Shown here in pieces: positions 20,206 through 28,095 of a stretch of 56,040 bases of DNA. The stretch is from NCBI RefSeq assembly GCF_001270495.1, contig NZ_LGUR01000237.1, positions 1 through 56,040 on the forward strand, given 5' to 3'. Source of the DNA: Streptomyces viridochromogenes (GTDB lineage Bacteria; Actinomycetota; Actinomycetes; Streptomycetales; Streptomycetaceae). The translations under genes and the position numbers were made by a program. The notes under the pieces are model-generated. The model saw only the letters and a list, made by a program, of their open reading frames with translations. It was not told the DNA's origin and searched no databases. Position 1 is the stretch's first letter; every line of letters starts with the position of its first letter.

Positions 20206-20259
20206 AGGGACTTTTCAGGGACTTTCAGCGCTGTCCGAGGGACTCCCGAGGGACTTTTC
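20206..20259. repeat. four helically phased copies of AGGGACTTTTC
   Basis: AGGGACTTTTC or close variants begin at 20206, 20217, 20238 and 20249, so the spacings are 11, 21 and 11 bases, close to one and two helical turns. They lie between the TetR gene and the 3' end of rnpB, an area without a coding frame. Phased direct repeats can be regulator sites, but no promoter is obvious here. Confidence 0.6.
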
Positions 20260-20290
20260 GCTGCCTAACGCGGCAAGCCCCCGAAAGATC

Positions 20291-20326
20291 GGAAAGGGCC
20301 TCCGACGCAGGTCAGAGGCCCTTTCC
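20291..20326 (-). terminator. hairpin downstream of rnpB
   Basis: GGAAAGGGCCTC (20291-20302) pairs exactly with GAGGCCCTTTCC (20315-20326) across a 12-base loop. It lies 25 bases after the RNase P RNA 3' end on the minus strand. There is no long U run, as is usual for Streptomyces terminators. Confidence 0.65.
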
Positions 20327-20350
20327 CAGGCAAAGCCGCAGGCAGCGGCA

Positions 20351-20763
20351 GACGAGTCGGGCTGTACGCCGGGTTCTGTTCCAGGAGGTCCTCACGAACC
20401 CCCTGGCGACGGCCATCCATCTAGGACCGGCGTTGCCGCCGGCCTCCTGCGGTCTACCCGCGGACTCGGGCGGGCAGCCCTCGAACGTCCGCGCAGGGAC
20501 GCCCCTCTTTCGAGGAGGCGGCCCCTCTTGACCTTGCTCCGGGTGGGGTTTACCTAGCTGCTCAGGTCACCCTGAGCACTGGTGGTCTCTTACACCACCG
20601 TTTCACCCTTACCCGGTACCGAGGCACCGGGCGGTTTGCTTTCTGTGGCACTGTCCCGCGGGTCACCCCGGGTGGCCGTTAGCCACCACCCTGCCCTGTG
20701 GAGCCCGGACGTTCCTCGGGAAGCCCCCTAGGGGACTCCACGCGGCCGCCCGCCCGGCTCGTC
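20351..20763 (-). ncRNA. rnpB: RNase P RNA (type A)
   Basis: The minus strand reads GACGAGCCGGGCGGGCGGCC at the 5' end, pairing with GCCCGACTCGTC at the 3' end to form helix P1. Conserved blocks are GAGGAACGTCCGGGCTCC (20700-20717) near the 5' end, ACAGTGCCACAGAAAGCAAA around 20634-20653 and ACAGAACCCGGCGTACAGCC near the 3' end. The roughly 413-nt length fits actinobacterial RNase P RNA. Its first 85 bases overlap the 3' end of the EamA transporter gene on the same strand. Ends are set from the P1 helix and may be off by a few bases. Confidence 0.93.
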
Positions 20764-21644
20764 TGCCGTGGGGACCATGTTACCGGCCGGCGAGGGGCTG
20801 CCGTCGCCAGGACCGATCCGGCGAGGATCAGGAGGAACGCGGCCAGCACCCCGGGCGTCAGGCGCTCGTCCAGGAACACCGCGCCCGCCGCCACCGCCAC
20901 CGCCGGGTTGACGTACGTGAACACCGTCGCGCGCGTCGGCCCCACCTCCTTGATCAGCTCCAGGAACGCCACGAAGGCGACCGCCGTGCAGATCACGCCC
21001 AGGGCGGCCAGGGCGGCCAGGACCTCGGCGGAGGGCACGGCGGCCGGCCAGGTCAGTGCGGCCGCGGGGGCGTACACCAGGGCCGCCAGCGACAGGCACG
21101 CCGCCGTGAGATGCGCGGACGGCACGTCCCTCAGCCACCGCGCCGCGATCAGCGGGGCCGTCGCATAGCCCAGCACCGTCAGCAGCACCTCGGCCAGCGA
21201 GCGGGCGTCGCCGCCGGTGAGGTGCGGGACCGTGAGGGTCGCTACGCCGGCCAGGCCCAGGACCAGCCCTGTCAGGCGGCGGGTGCCCAGGTGCTCCGCG
21301 CTGCCGAAGAAGCGGGACAGGGCCACGCCGACTATCGGTACGCCTGCGATCAGCAGACCCGCTGTCGAGCTGGACAGGTGGCGTTCGGCGTCGGTCAGGG
21401 TCCACCAGGGGCCGATGATCTCTATGCACGCGAAGGCCAGCATCGGGCGCCAGTGGCGTCGGATCGTCCGGGTCAGGCCCCCCTGCCGGATCGCGAAGGG
21501 GAGCAGTAGCGCGGCGGCCAGCGCGCACCGCGTGAATACCACCCCCGACGGGGAGATCTCCGCCACCGCCACCTTGATCATCAGATAGGGGATGCCCCAG
21601 ACCACGCCCATCAGGGCGAACAGGAACCAGCCGCGTGCAGTCAT
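20679..21644 (-). CDS. EamA/DMT-family transporter
   Basis: The 321-residue membrane protein has two EamA repeats with about ten hydrophobic segments: WFLFALMGVVWGIPYLMIKV at the start and the second-repeat ending AVAVAAGAVFLDERLTPGVL. Such proteins export amino acids or metabolites. The last hydrophobic segment ends about residue 289; the remaining Arg/Pro/Gly-rich tail is encoded by the first 85 bases of rnpB, so it is probably a read-through extension rather than a folded part. The AraC gene lies 19 bp upstream on the same strand. The rnpB promoter must sit inside this coding region. Confidence 0.85.
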   Translation of the reverse strand: MTARGWFLFALMGVVWGIPYLMIKVAVAEISPSGVVFTRCALAAALLLPFAIRQGGLTRTIRRHWRPMLAFACIEIIGPWWTLTDAERHLSSSTAGLLIAGVPIVGVALSRFFGSAEHLGTRRLTGLVLGLAGVATLTVPHLTGGDARSLAEVLLTVLGYATAPLIAARWLRDVPSAHLTAACLSLAALVYAPAAALTWPAAVPSAEVLAALAALGVICTAVAFVAFLELIKEVGPTRATVFTYVNPAVAVAAGAVFLDERLTPGVLAAFLLILAGSVLATAAPRRPVTWSPRQTSRAGGRVESPRGLPEERPGSTGQGGG

Positions 21645-21663
21645 GCGGCGAGTTTCGGCCGGG

Positions 21664-22488
21664 TCAGGCCGCGGTGTCTTGAACGCTGTTGCGGTACGCC
21701 GCCGGAGTCACGCCCAGCACCCGCCGGAACCAACGCGTCAGGTGCGCCTGGTCCGCGAAGCCGACCATCCCCGCGACCTCGGCCGGCCGCAGGCCGGACT
21801 CCAGGAGGCCGCGTGCCCGGGTCACCCGGTACTGGGCCAGCCAGGCGTACGGGGGTATCCCCATCGTCGTACGGAAGGCACGCAGGAGCTGGTAGCGGGA
21901 CAGGCCCAGGTCGGCGGCCAGGGCCGCGAGGGAGGGCGGGGCCGTGAGTTCGTCGGCGAGGCGGTCGCGCAGGGCGTGCGCGATGTGGCCGGCGCCGGGC
22001 ACCGTGTCGCTCGCCGCGCGTGCTGTGGAGTGGCGGCGGGCGAGGGCCGTCAGCAGCCAGGGGATGCGGGACTCGGCCTCCAAGGGGTCGGGGCAGGCGG
22101 CGAGTTCGGAGTGCGCGATGCGCAGGGCGGTGGACAGTTCGGTGTCGGCGAGGAGGGGCTCACTGAAGTACGGGACGGCGGTGCCGCGGGTGCCGTCGGT
22201 CAGGAGGGATGTCTCGGCGTACAGGGCTCGGTAGGCGTAGCCCTCGGCGGCGGCCGGGCCGCCCGTGTGCATCTCGCCCGGTGCCAGTACGACGATGGAG
22301 CCGGGGGCTGGGCGTATGTGGTCGCCCCTGTAGTCGATGATCTCGCTGCCGGCGACGCAGACGCCGATCGTGAACTCGTCGTGGGCGTGCGGGGCGTAGA
22401 CGTGCCGGTCGAAGCGGGCGGTCAGAAGGTCGAGCGGGGGGCCGCCCCGGCCGAGCCGTGCCCTGGTCCACAGCGCTTGTTCCCCCAC
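21664..22488 (-). CDS. AraC-family transcriptional regulator
   Basis: This 274-residue protein has an N-terminal cupin-type sensing domain (FDRHVYAPHAHDEFTIGVCV, VVLAPGEMHTG) and a C-terminal AraC double HTH (LAALAADLGLSRYQLLRAFR and AGMVGFADQAHLTRWFRRVL). It lies 19 bp upstream of the EamA transporter on the same strand and probably controls it, since AraC-DMT pairs are common in actinobacteria. The ligand is not predictable. Confidence 0.9.
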   Translation of the reverse strand: MGEQALWTRARLGRGGPPLDLLTARFDRHVYAPHAHDEFTIGVCVAGSEIIDYRGDHIRPAPGSIVVLAPGEMHTGGPAAAEGYAYRALYAETSLLTDGTRGTAVPYFSEPLLADTELSTALRIAHSELAACPDPLEAESRIPWLLTALARRHSTARAASDTVPGAGHIAHALRDRLADELTAPPSLAALAADLGLSRYQLLRAFRTTMGIPPYAWLAQYRVTRARGLLESGLRPAEVAGMVGFADQAHLTRWFRRVLGVTPAAYRNSVQDTAA

Positions 22489-22531
22489 TTCGCGCCCCTC
22501 TCGTCGTCCTGGAGGCGCAACACCGGGAGCG

Positions 22532-23110
22532 TCAGAGAAAGTCCGCCGTGTCCAGCTCGAAGCCGAAAGGCTCCGGAAGACTGAGCGGCTTGCCCAAGGG
22601 GCGGGTGGAGTGCTCGCGATAGTCGTCCTTCTCGGGATCGCTGAACAGCGTGATCGAGGTGGCTTCGCGATCGACGAGCAGGTAGAGCGGGATGCCGCCG
22701 CGGGCGTAGCACCGGCGCTTGGCCTCGCGGTCGGCCCTGGGCTTGGTGGATGTCACCTCAAGCACCATGGCGACGCCGTCGCAGGGCATCCAGGATTCGG
22801 CGCCCCTGTAGAGGCGCAGCTTCCTGGGAGCGAAGGTGCCGTCCGGGATCACATGGTCCTTCGGGCATCCGCCTCCGCTCTGCAGTTTCAGCCCCTTGTT
22901 CCCGGAGAACTGCATGTCGGTCCGGGAACGCCTGTACACCTGATTCACGATCAGCTCGATGTAATCCTCGTGATCCCCGTCCGGCGGCGGTGTCACAACG
23001 ATCTCCCCCTCGATCAACTCGGCCCGGAAACCCTCCGGGGTCTCCAGGGCGAGAAAGCCCTCCAGCAGGACCTCTTCCTGCGTGAGCGGCTCATGGGCCA
23101 TGGCAGTCAT
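22532..23110 (-). CDS. Uma2-family putative endonuclease
   Basis: The 192-residue protein starts at the ATG preceded by a strong GAAGGAGG site. It has the PD-(D/E)xK-like layout of Uma2 (DUF820) proteins: LIEGEIVVTPPPDGDHEDY, IPDGTFAPRK, VLEVTSTKPRADREAK and YARGGIPLYLLVDRE. The Asp, Glu and Lys in these motifs are the presumed catalytic residues. Uma2 proteins are widespread in Streptomyces, often in many copies, with unknown cellular role. It stands alone here; no partner toxin, antitoxin or defence gene is adjacent. Confidence 0.85.
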   Translation of the reverse strand: MTAMAHEPLTQEEVLLEGFLALETPEGFRAELIEGEIVVTPPPDGDHEDYIELIVNQVYRRSRTDMQFSGNKGLKLQSGGGCPKDHVIPDGTFAPRKLRLYRGAESWMPCDGVAMVLEVTSTKPRADREAKRRCYARGGIPLYLLVDREATSITLFSDPEKDDYREHSTRPLGKPLSLPEPFGFELDTADFL

Positions 23111-23273
23111 GTCACGCCCCTCCTTCTGTCGCTCGCCGGACTGGGACATAGGAAGATCACCTGACCGAGAGATCGGATACCGTTCCCTCGATCGTGGCAC
23201 AGCAGCACGACCGGCGTCAGGCGCCGAGCCGTCCGCTTGACCCTGTCGCGACGTCAACGTTTCTACTGATCCC

Positions 23274-23447
23274 ATGCGGATCGGAGAACTCGCCGCCGCC
23301 GTCGGCGTCACCACGCGGACCGTGCGGCACTACCACCATCAGGGGCTGCTGCCCGAGCCCGAGCGGCGCCCGATCCCTGGGGGCTGCGCCCCCAGGCCCC
23401 CGCTGTCGGCCCAATCCAGCCCCTTCGGCGTTGAGGAGCGGGTATGA
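23274..23447 (+). pseudogene. truncated MerR-type regulator (HTH only)
   Basis: An ATG at 23274 opens a MerR DNA-binding start (MRIGELAAAVGVTTRTVRHY then HHQGLLPEPERR). After about 33 residues homology stops and the frame runs into a GC-rich interspersed repeat, giving a short unrelated tail and a stop at 23445-23447. A complete MerR protein would need at least 100 residues. The gene thus looks cut by insertion of, or recombination at, the repeat. Confidence 0.7.
23385..23440. repeat. GC-rich interspersed repeat (copy 1)
   Basis: The minus strand reads CAACGCCGAAGGGGCTGG followed by a hairpin CTGGGGGCGCAGCCCCCAG. The same order of elements (GGCGTTTGAGGA, then a CTGGGGC/GCCCCAG hairpin) recurs at 34200-34310. 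This is a type of short palindromic intergenic repeat frequent in Streptomyces genomes. Confidence 0.6.
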
Positions 23448-23521
23448 GCCGCACGTGGGGCGAGGGGCGCCGGGTGGTACGCCGTACCCTCGGTGGGCGG
23501 AGTTCGAGAGAAGGAGTACGT

Positions 23522-24304
23522 GTGCTTGTCCTGCTGCCGCCTTCCGAAGGGAAGGCCTCGTCCGGCCGGGGTGCCTCGCTGAAGCTGGAGTCGCTGTCCC
23601 TGCCGGGGCTCACCCGGGCCCGGGAGGCCGTGCTGAGTGAGCTGGTCGAGCTGTGCCGGGGCGACGAGGACAAGGCGCGGGACGTCCTCGGGCTCAGTGA
23701 GGGGCTGCGGGGGGAAGTCGCGAAGAACGTCGAGCTGCCCACGGCCGGGGCGCGGCCGGCCGGGGAGATCTACACCGGCGTGCTGTACGACGCCCTCGAC
23801 CTGGCGTCGCTGGACGCGGCGGCGAAGCGGCGGGCTGCTCGGTCGCTGCTCGTGTTCTCGGGGCTGTGGGGGGCCGTGCGCGTCAACGACCGTATCCCCT
23901 CCTACCGCTGCTCGATGGGCGTGAAGCTGCCCGGTCTCGGGGCGCTGGGGGCGCACTGGCGGGCGCCGATGGCGGAGGTGCTGCCCGAGGCGGCCGGGGA
24001 CGGGCTGGTGCTGGATCTGCGGTCGTCGGCGTACGCGGCGGCGTGGAAGCCGAAGGGCGAGGTGGCCGGGCGGACGGCGACGGTACGGGTGCTGCATGCG
24101 CCGACCCGGAAGGTCGTCAGCCACTTCAACAAGGCCACGAAGGGGCGGATCGTACGGAGCCTGCTGACGGCGGGGGTCGCGCCCAAGGGTCCGGCCGAGC
24201 TGGTGGAGGCGTTGCGGGACCTCGGTTACGAGGTGGAGGTGGAGGCGCCGGCCAGGGCCGGGAAGGCGTGGACGCTGGATGTGCTGGTGGCGGAGATCCA
24301 CTAG
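23522..24304 (+). CDS. yaaA: YaaA-family peroxide-stress protein
   Basis: The 260-residue protein starts at a GTG with AAGGAG 5 bases upstream. It has the YaaA (DUF328) signature PPSEGKASSG at the N-terminus, then YTGVLYDAL, FSGLWGAVRVNDRIPSYRCS and SHFNKATKGRIVRSLL. In E. coli YaaA lowers intracellular free iron under peroxide stress and binds DNA with a helix-hairpin-helix element. It is flanked by the MerR remnant and by eda, with no operon partner. Confidence 0.88.
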   Translation: MLVLLPPSEGKASSGRGASLKLESLSLPGLTRAREAVLSELVELCRGDEDKARDVLGLSEGLRGEVAKNVELPTAGARPAGEIYTGVLYDALDLASLDAAAKRRAARSLLVFSGLWGAVRVNDRIPSYRCSMGVKLPGLGALGAHWRAPMAEVLPEAAGDGLVLDLRSSAYAAAWKPKGEVAGRTATVRVLHAPTRKVVSHFNKATKGRIVRSLLTAGVAPKGPAELVEALRDLGYEVEVEAPARAGKAWTLDVLVAEIH

Positions 24305-24327
24305 CGGGTCCGCACGAGGCGCGCGTT

Positions 24328-24359
24328 GCACTGTGCGCAATGACCTTTGCGCACAGTGC
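24328..24359. promoter_or_regulatory. perfect 13-bp dyad upstream of eda
   Basis: GCACTGTGCGCAA (24328-24340) and TTGCGCACAGTGC (24347-24359) are exact inverted repeats with the 6-base spacer TGACCT. The element lies 22 bases before the eda ATG. The tight spacing fits a dimeric repressor operator better than a terminator; the cognate regulator is not in this window. Confidence 0.7.
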
Positions 24360-24381
24360 TCACCGTCGGCAGGATGAGGGC

Positions 24382-25020
24382 ATGGCCTCTCCCCTGCCCG
24401 CCTCCGTGCTGGATCTCGCGCCCGTGGTACCCGTCGTCGTCATCGAGGACGTCTCCGACGCCGTACCGCTGGCGCGGGCGCTCGTCGCCGGCGGGCTCCC
24501 CGCGATCGAGGTGACGCTGCGGACACCGGCGGCGCTGGACGCGATCCGGGAGGTCGCCGCCGGGGTGCCGGACGCGGTGGTCGGGGCCGGCACGGTCATC
24601 ACGCCGGACCAGGTGAACGCCGCCGTCGCCGCCGGGGCCCGCTTTCTGGTGAGCCCGGGCTGGACGGACGTACTGCTGGAGGCGATGCGGGGGTCCGGGG
24701 TGCCGTTCCTGCCCGGGGTGTCCACCACGTCGGAGGTCGTGACCCTCCTGGAGCGCGGGGTGCGGGAGATGAAGTTCTTCCCGGCCGAGGCGGCGGGTGG
24801 CACGGCGTACCTCAAGTCGCTGAACGGGCCGTTGCCGCAGGCCCGTTTCTGTCCGACGGGCGGGATCGGCCCGGCGACGGCCCCCGACTATCTCTCCCTC
24901 CCCAACGTCGCGTGCGTGGGCGGGAGTTGGATGCTTCCGGCGAACGCCGTGGCGGCGCGGGACTGGGGTCGGGTGGAGGAGCTGGCGCGGGCGGCGGCCG
25001 GGCTACGGGCGCAGGTGTGA
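24382..25020 (+). CDS. eda: KDPG/KHG aldolase
   Basis: The 212-residue class I aldolase cleaves 2-keto-3-deoxy-6-phosphogluconate or 4-hydroxy-2-oxoglutarate. All family motifs are present: AIEVTLRT (catalytic Glu), GAGTVI, LVSPG, PGVSTTSEV, MKFFPAEAAGG (Schiff-base Lys) and CPTGGI (phosphate binding). A perfect 13-bp dyad 22 bases upstream suggests repression by a sugar-acid regulator. The 3' end overlaps the convergent RNase H/phosphatase gene by 18 bp. No edd gene is adjacent. Confidence 0.92.
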   Translation: MASPLPASVLDLAPVVPVVVIEDVSDAVPLARALVAGGLPAIEVTLRTPAALDAIREVAAGVPDAVVGAGTVITPDQVNAAVAAGARFLVSPGWTDVLLEAMRGSGVPFLPGVSTTSEVVTLLERGVREMKFFPAEAAGGTAYLKSLNGPLPQARFCPTGGIGPATAPDYLSLPNVACVGGSWMLPANAVAARDWGRVEELARAAAGLRAQV

Positions 25021-26211
25021 CGTGTCGTTGAAGAGCCGTACGCTCGCGTTGCCGTCGGCGTAGTACGCCACCGCCGAGAGGGAGGCCGCCGAGAGTTCCA
25101 TGCGGAACAGGGACTCGGGCGGGGCGCCCAGGGCGAGGCGTACGAACGTCTTGATCGGCGTGACGTGCGTGACGAGGAGGACCGTGCGGCCGGCGTACGC
25201 CGCGATGAGCTTGTCGCGGGTGGCGGCGATACGGGTGGCGGTCTCCGCGAAGCTCTCGCCGTCGCCGGTGGGGCGGGCCTCGGGGTCGGCCAGCCAGGTG
25301 GTGAGGTCGTCCGGGTAGCGCTCGCGGACCTCGCCGAAGGTGAGGCCCTCCCAGGCGCCGAAGTCGGTCTCGCGCAGGCCCTCGTCGACGGTCACGTCGA
25401 GGCCGAGGCGGGCGGCGACGATGCCCGCGGTCTCCCGGGTACGGGCGAGCGGCGACGCCACGACGGCCTGGATGGTGCCGCGCCGGGCGAGGGCGGCACC
25501 GACGCGCTCGGCCTGGTCCCGGCCGACGTCGGAGAGGGCCGGATCGGTGCCGCCGCTGCCGGAGAACCGCTTCTGCGGGGTGAGCGGGGTCTCCCCGTGC
25601 CGGAGCAGTACGAAGGTGGCGGGTGCGCCCATGTCGGCGGGGGCCCAGCCGGACGAGGGCGCGGCCACGGTGCGGGCGGCGCTGACATCGGCCGCCCTCG
25701 CATCGGCCGCCCTGACCTCGGACCTGACGTCAGCCTCGGCCTCGGCCTTGGCGTCCGCCGCCGCAAGCTCTGCCGTGGAAGCCGCCGCCGACCACTGCTC
25801 CCCCCGCTTGCCGGCATCCATCGCCTCGTTGGCCAGCCGGTCCGCGTGCTTGTTCTGCTCCCTGGGGATCCACTCGTACGTCACCTGAGGAGCCGCGAAG
25901 ACGCGTGCCGCCTCGAAGGCCAACGGCTTCATGTCGGGGTGCTTGATCTTCCAGCGGCCCGACATCTGCTCGACGACGAGCTTGGAGTCCATGCGGACGC
26001 GGATCGTGGCCGTCGGGTCCAGGTCGTACGCCGCGCGCAGACCGGCCAGCAGGCCCCGGTACTCGGCGACGTTGTTCGTGGCGACGCCGATGTACTCGGC
26101 CGCCTCGGCCAGGGTCTGCCCCGTCGCCGCGTCGATCACGACCGCACCGTAGCCCGCGGGCCCCGGGTTGCCCCGTGACCCGCCGTCGGCCTCGACGATG
26201 AACTCCCGCAC
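25003..26211 (-). CDS. bifunctional RNase HI / acid phosphatase
   Basis: The 402-residue fusion has an N-terminal RNase HI domain (VEADGGSRGNPGPAGYG, NNVAEYRGL, MDSKLVVEQM, KHADRLANEAMD, supplying the Asp/Glu/Asp/Asp metal ligands). An Ala-rich charged linker (about 150-205) and a C-terminal phosphoglycerate-mutase/CobC-like phosphatase (LLRHGETPL, SPLARTRETA, THVTPIK) follow. S. coelicolor SCO2299 has this architecture and has been shown to have both activities. The GTG at 26211 is preferred over an upstream start because AGGAG lies just upstream and the RNase H fold begins directly there. It follows the zinc-ribbon gene by 11 bp in a three-gene operon. Confidence 0.93.
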   Translation of the reverse strand: MREFIVEADGGSRGNPGPAGYGAVVIDAATGQTLAEAAEYIGVATNNVAEYRGLLAGLRAAYDLDPTATIRVRMDSKLVVEQMSGRWKIKHPDMKPLAFEAARVFAAPQVTYEWIPREQNKHADRLANEAMDAGKRGEQWSAAASTAELAAADAKAEAEADVRSEVRAADARAADVSAARTVAAPSSGWAPADMGAPATFVLLRHGETPLTPQKRFSGSGGTDPALSDVGRDQAERVGAALARRGTIQAVVASPLARTRETAGIVAARLGLDVTVDEGLRETDFGAWEGLTFGEVRERYPDDLTTWLADPEARPTGDGESFAETATRIAATRDKLIAAYAGRTVLLVTHVTPIKTFVRLALGAPPESLFRMELSAASLSAVAYYADGNASVRLFNDTSHLRP

Positions 26212-26222
26212 AGCACAGGCTC

Positions 26223-26966
26223 CTAGAGGCCGGACTCGGCCGTACGCACCAGGATCCGACGGCAGTTCTCGCACCGCACGACGGTGTCCGGCGCGGCCGA
26301 GCGGATCTCGTTGATGTCCGTGATCGACAGCTCCTGGCGGCAGCCCTGGCAGGTGCGCTGGTACAGCTTGGCCGCGCCGATGCCGCCCTGCTGCTCGCGC
26401 AGCTTGTCGTAGAGCTTGAGCAGGTCGGCCGGGATGGCGGCGGCGATGACCTCGCGCTCCTTGGTCACCGAGGCCACCTCGCCGTCGATCTGCTCGAACG
26501 CGGCGTCCCGGCGGGCGGTCGCGTCGTCGACCTTGCCCTGGACCGCGCCGACGCGCTCGGTCAGCTCGGCGACCCGCTCCTGCGCGGACTCACGGCGCTC
26601 CATGACCTCCAGGACGATGTCCTCCAGGTCACCCTGCCGCTTGGCGAGGGAGGCGATCTCGCGCTGGAGGTTCTCCAGGTCCTTCGGGGAGGTGACGGCA
26701 CCGGAGTCCAGGCGCTGCTGGTCGCGGGCGGCGCGCTGGCGCACCTGGTCCACGTCCTGCTCGGCCTTGGTCTGCTCGCGGGCGCAGTCGCTCTCCTCGG
26801 TCTGCGCGGCCACGAGCAGGTCACGCAGCTGCGTGTGGTCCTTGGTCAGCGACTCGATCTCGGCGTGCTCGGGCAGCGACCTCCGCTTGTGCGCGAGCTG
26901 CTGCTGGCGGACGTCGAGGGCCTGGACGTCGAGGAGGCGGATCTGGTCGGCGGGCGCGGCGTTCAG
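26223..26966 (-). CDS. coiled-coil C4 zinc-ribbon protein with apparent CTG start
   Basis: The 247-residue protein is almost entirely a long helical coiled coil (about 20-190), ending in a zinc ribbon (CQGCRQEL ... CENCRR). It corresponds to the family of M. tuberculosis Rv2229c, always beside Nif3 and RNase H/phosphatase genes; its function is unclear, and nucleic-acid binding is suggested by the ribbon. The natural first residues, NAAPADQIRLLDVQ, are preceded by CTG at 26966, overlapping the Nif3 stop, with GGAG exactly 7 bases upstream. No ATG, GTG or TTG gives a sensible alternative, the next GTG being about 50 codons inside. A non-canonical CTG start is therefore proposed. Confidence 0.82.
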   Translation of the reverse strand: MNAAPADQIRLLDVQALDVRQQQLAHKRRSLPEHAEIESLTKDHTQLRDLLVAAQTEESDCAREQTKAEQDVDQVRQRAARDQQRLDSGAVTSPKDLENLQREIASLAKRQGDLEDIVLEVMERRESAQERVAELTERVGAVQGKVDDATARRDAAFEQIDGEVASVTKEREVIAAAIPADLLKLYDKLREQQGGIGAAKLYQRTCQGCRQELSITDINEIRSAAPDTVVRCENCRRILVRTAESGL

Positions 26967-27817
26967 TTGGGGGCTCCAGATGTGTCGGTGAGGGCGGATG
27001 CCGCGTGGGCGGTCCAGGGGTCGGTGACCGTCTTCGAGACGTGGACGCGCAGGTCCCATCCGTTGCGGTCGGAGATCTCGTCGAGCTGGGCGGCGGCCAG
27101 CTCGCACCAGGGCCACTCGGTGGCCCAGTGCGCCGCGTCGAGCAGCGCGAGAGGACTGTGGGCCACGGCCTCGGACGCCGGGTGGTGGCGCAGGTCCGCG
27201 GTGAGGAAGGCGTCGACGCCGGCGGCGCGTACGTCGTCGAAGAGGCTGTCGCCGGAGCCGCCGCTGACGGCGACCGTGCGGACCGTCGCCTCGGGGTCGC
27301 CGGCGACGCGGATGCCCTGCGCGGTGGCGGGCAGTCGCTCGGCGGCGCGGGCGGCGAGTTCGCGGAGGGTGAGCGGGTGGTCGAGTTCGCAGATCCGGCC
27401 CAGGCCCCTGCGGCCCTCCGGGTCCGTCGGGTCCGGCACCAGCGGTCGTACGACCCGCAGGTCCAGCGCGCCGGCCAGCGCGTCGCTGACGCCCGGGTCG
27501 GCCGTGTCCGCGTTGGTGTGTGCCACGTGCAGCGCGATGTCGTTCTTGATCAGCGTGTGGACGACCCGGCCCTTGAAGGTGGAGGCCGCGACCGTCGTCG
27601 TACCGCGCAGATAGAGCGGGTGGTGGGTGACCAGCAGGTCGGCGCCCAGCTTCACCGCCTCGTCCACGATCTCCTGGACCGGGTCGACGGCGAACAGGAC
27701 CCGGGAGACCCCCTGGTCGGGGTCGCCCACGACGGTGCCGACCGCGTCCCAGGACTCGGCCCGCTCGGCGGGCCACAGGTTCTCCAGCGCGGCGATGACT
27801 TCAGACAGACGGGGCAC
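26963..27817 (-). CDS. Nif3-like dinuclear metal centre protein
   Basis: The 284-residue protein belongs to the Nif3/DUF34 (YbgI) family, which binds two metal ions. Seen are PRLSEVIAALENLWP at the start, THHPLYLRG (metal-binding His pair), HVAHTNADTA and the C-terminal LTADLRHHPA and LLDAAHWATEWP motifs. The GTG at 27817 is chosen because family similarity begins there; a GTG at 27886 would add 23 unrelated residues. It is the first gene of the Nif3 - zinc ribbon - RNase H/phosphatase operon, with an overlapping stop/start. The biochemical role of the family remains poorly defined; metal or GTP-cyclohydrolase-like roles have been proposed. Confidence 0.88.
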   Translation of the reverse strand: MPRLSEVIAALENLWPAERAESWDAVGTVVGDPDQGVSRVLFAVDPVQEIVDEAVKLGADLLVTHHPLYLRGTTTVAASTFKGRVVHTLIKNDIALHVAHTNADTADPGVSDALAGALDLRVVRPLVPDPTDPEGRRGLGRICELDHPLTLRELAARAAERLPATAQGIRVAGDPEATVRTVAVSGGSGDSLFDDVRAAGVDAFLTADLRHHPASEAVAHSPLALLDAAHWATEWPWCELAAAQLDEISDRNGWDLRVHVSKTVTDPWTAHAASALTDTSGAPN

Positions 27818-27896
27818 GAGGGCAAGGCTACCTGGGCACCTCTGTGCACCTGAACCGGCGCCGCTCTCGCGGATGTGGCTGATCACCGTCGTGGTT

Positions 27897-27915
27897 CCGC
27901 AACCGATGGTTGCGG
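27897..27915. promoter_or_regulatory. perfect dyad upstream of the nif3 operon
   Basis: CCGCAACC (27897-27904) and GGTTGCGG (27908-27915) form an exact 8-bp inverted repeat with spacer GAT. It lies 80 bases upstream of the Nif3 start and 181 bases upstream of the divergent gene at 28096. An operator is the likely reading. Confidence 0.45.
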
Positions 27916-28095
27916 TGATCTTCGCAGGAGTGGCACAGGCGATCGGGGCGGCGTCGACCCGGCCCCGCCCAGCACAAGCACCCCCGTCACCTCAGGCGAA
28001 TCGTTCCTCGGCCACCCCTTCGTGTGAAGCGGAACCTTGCCGATCCCACGCCTGTGCGTGCGAAAACTAGCTTCGTGACCGGAGGTGACCGGACC

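Noticed and set aside
20149..20760. Short plus-strand frames across the rnpB region
   Set aside because: They are antisense to RNase P RNA and lack ribosome sites and homology.
22532..23110. Defence island around the Uma2 protein
   Set aside because: Uma2 proteins are common solitary genes in Streptomyces and no nuclease, methylase or toxin partner is adjacent.
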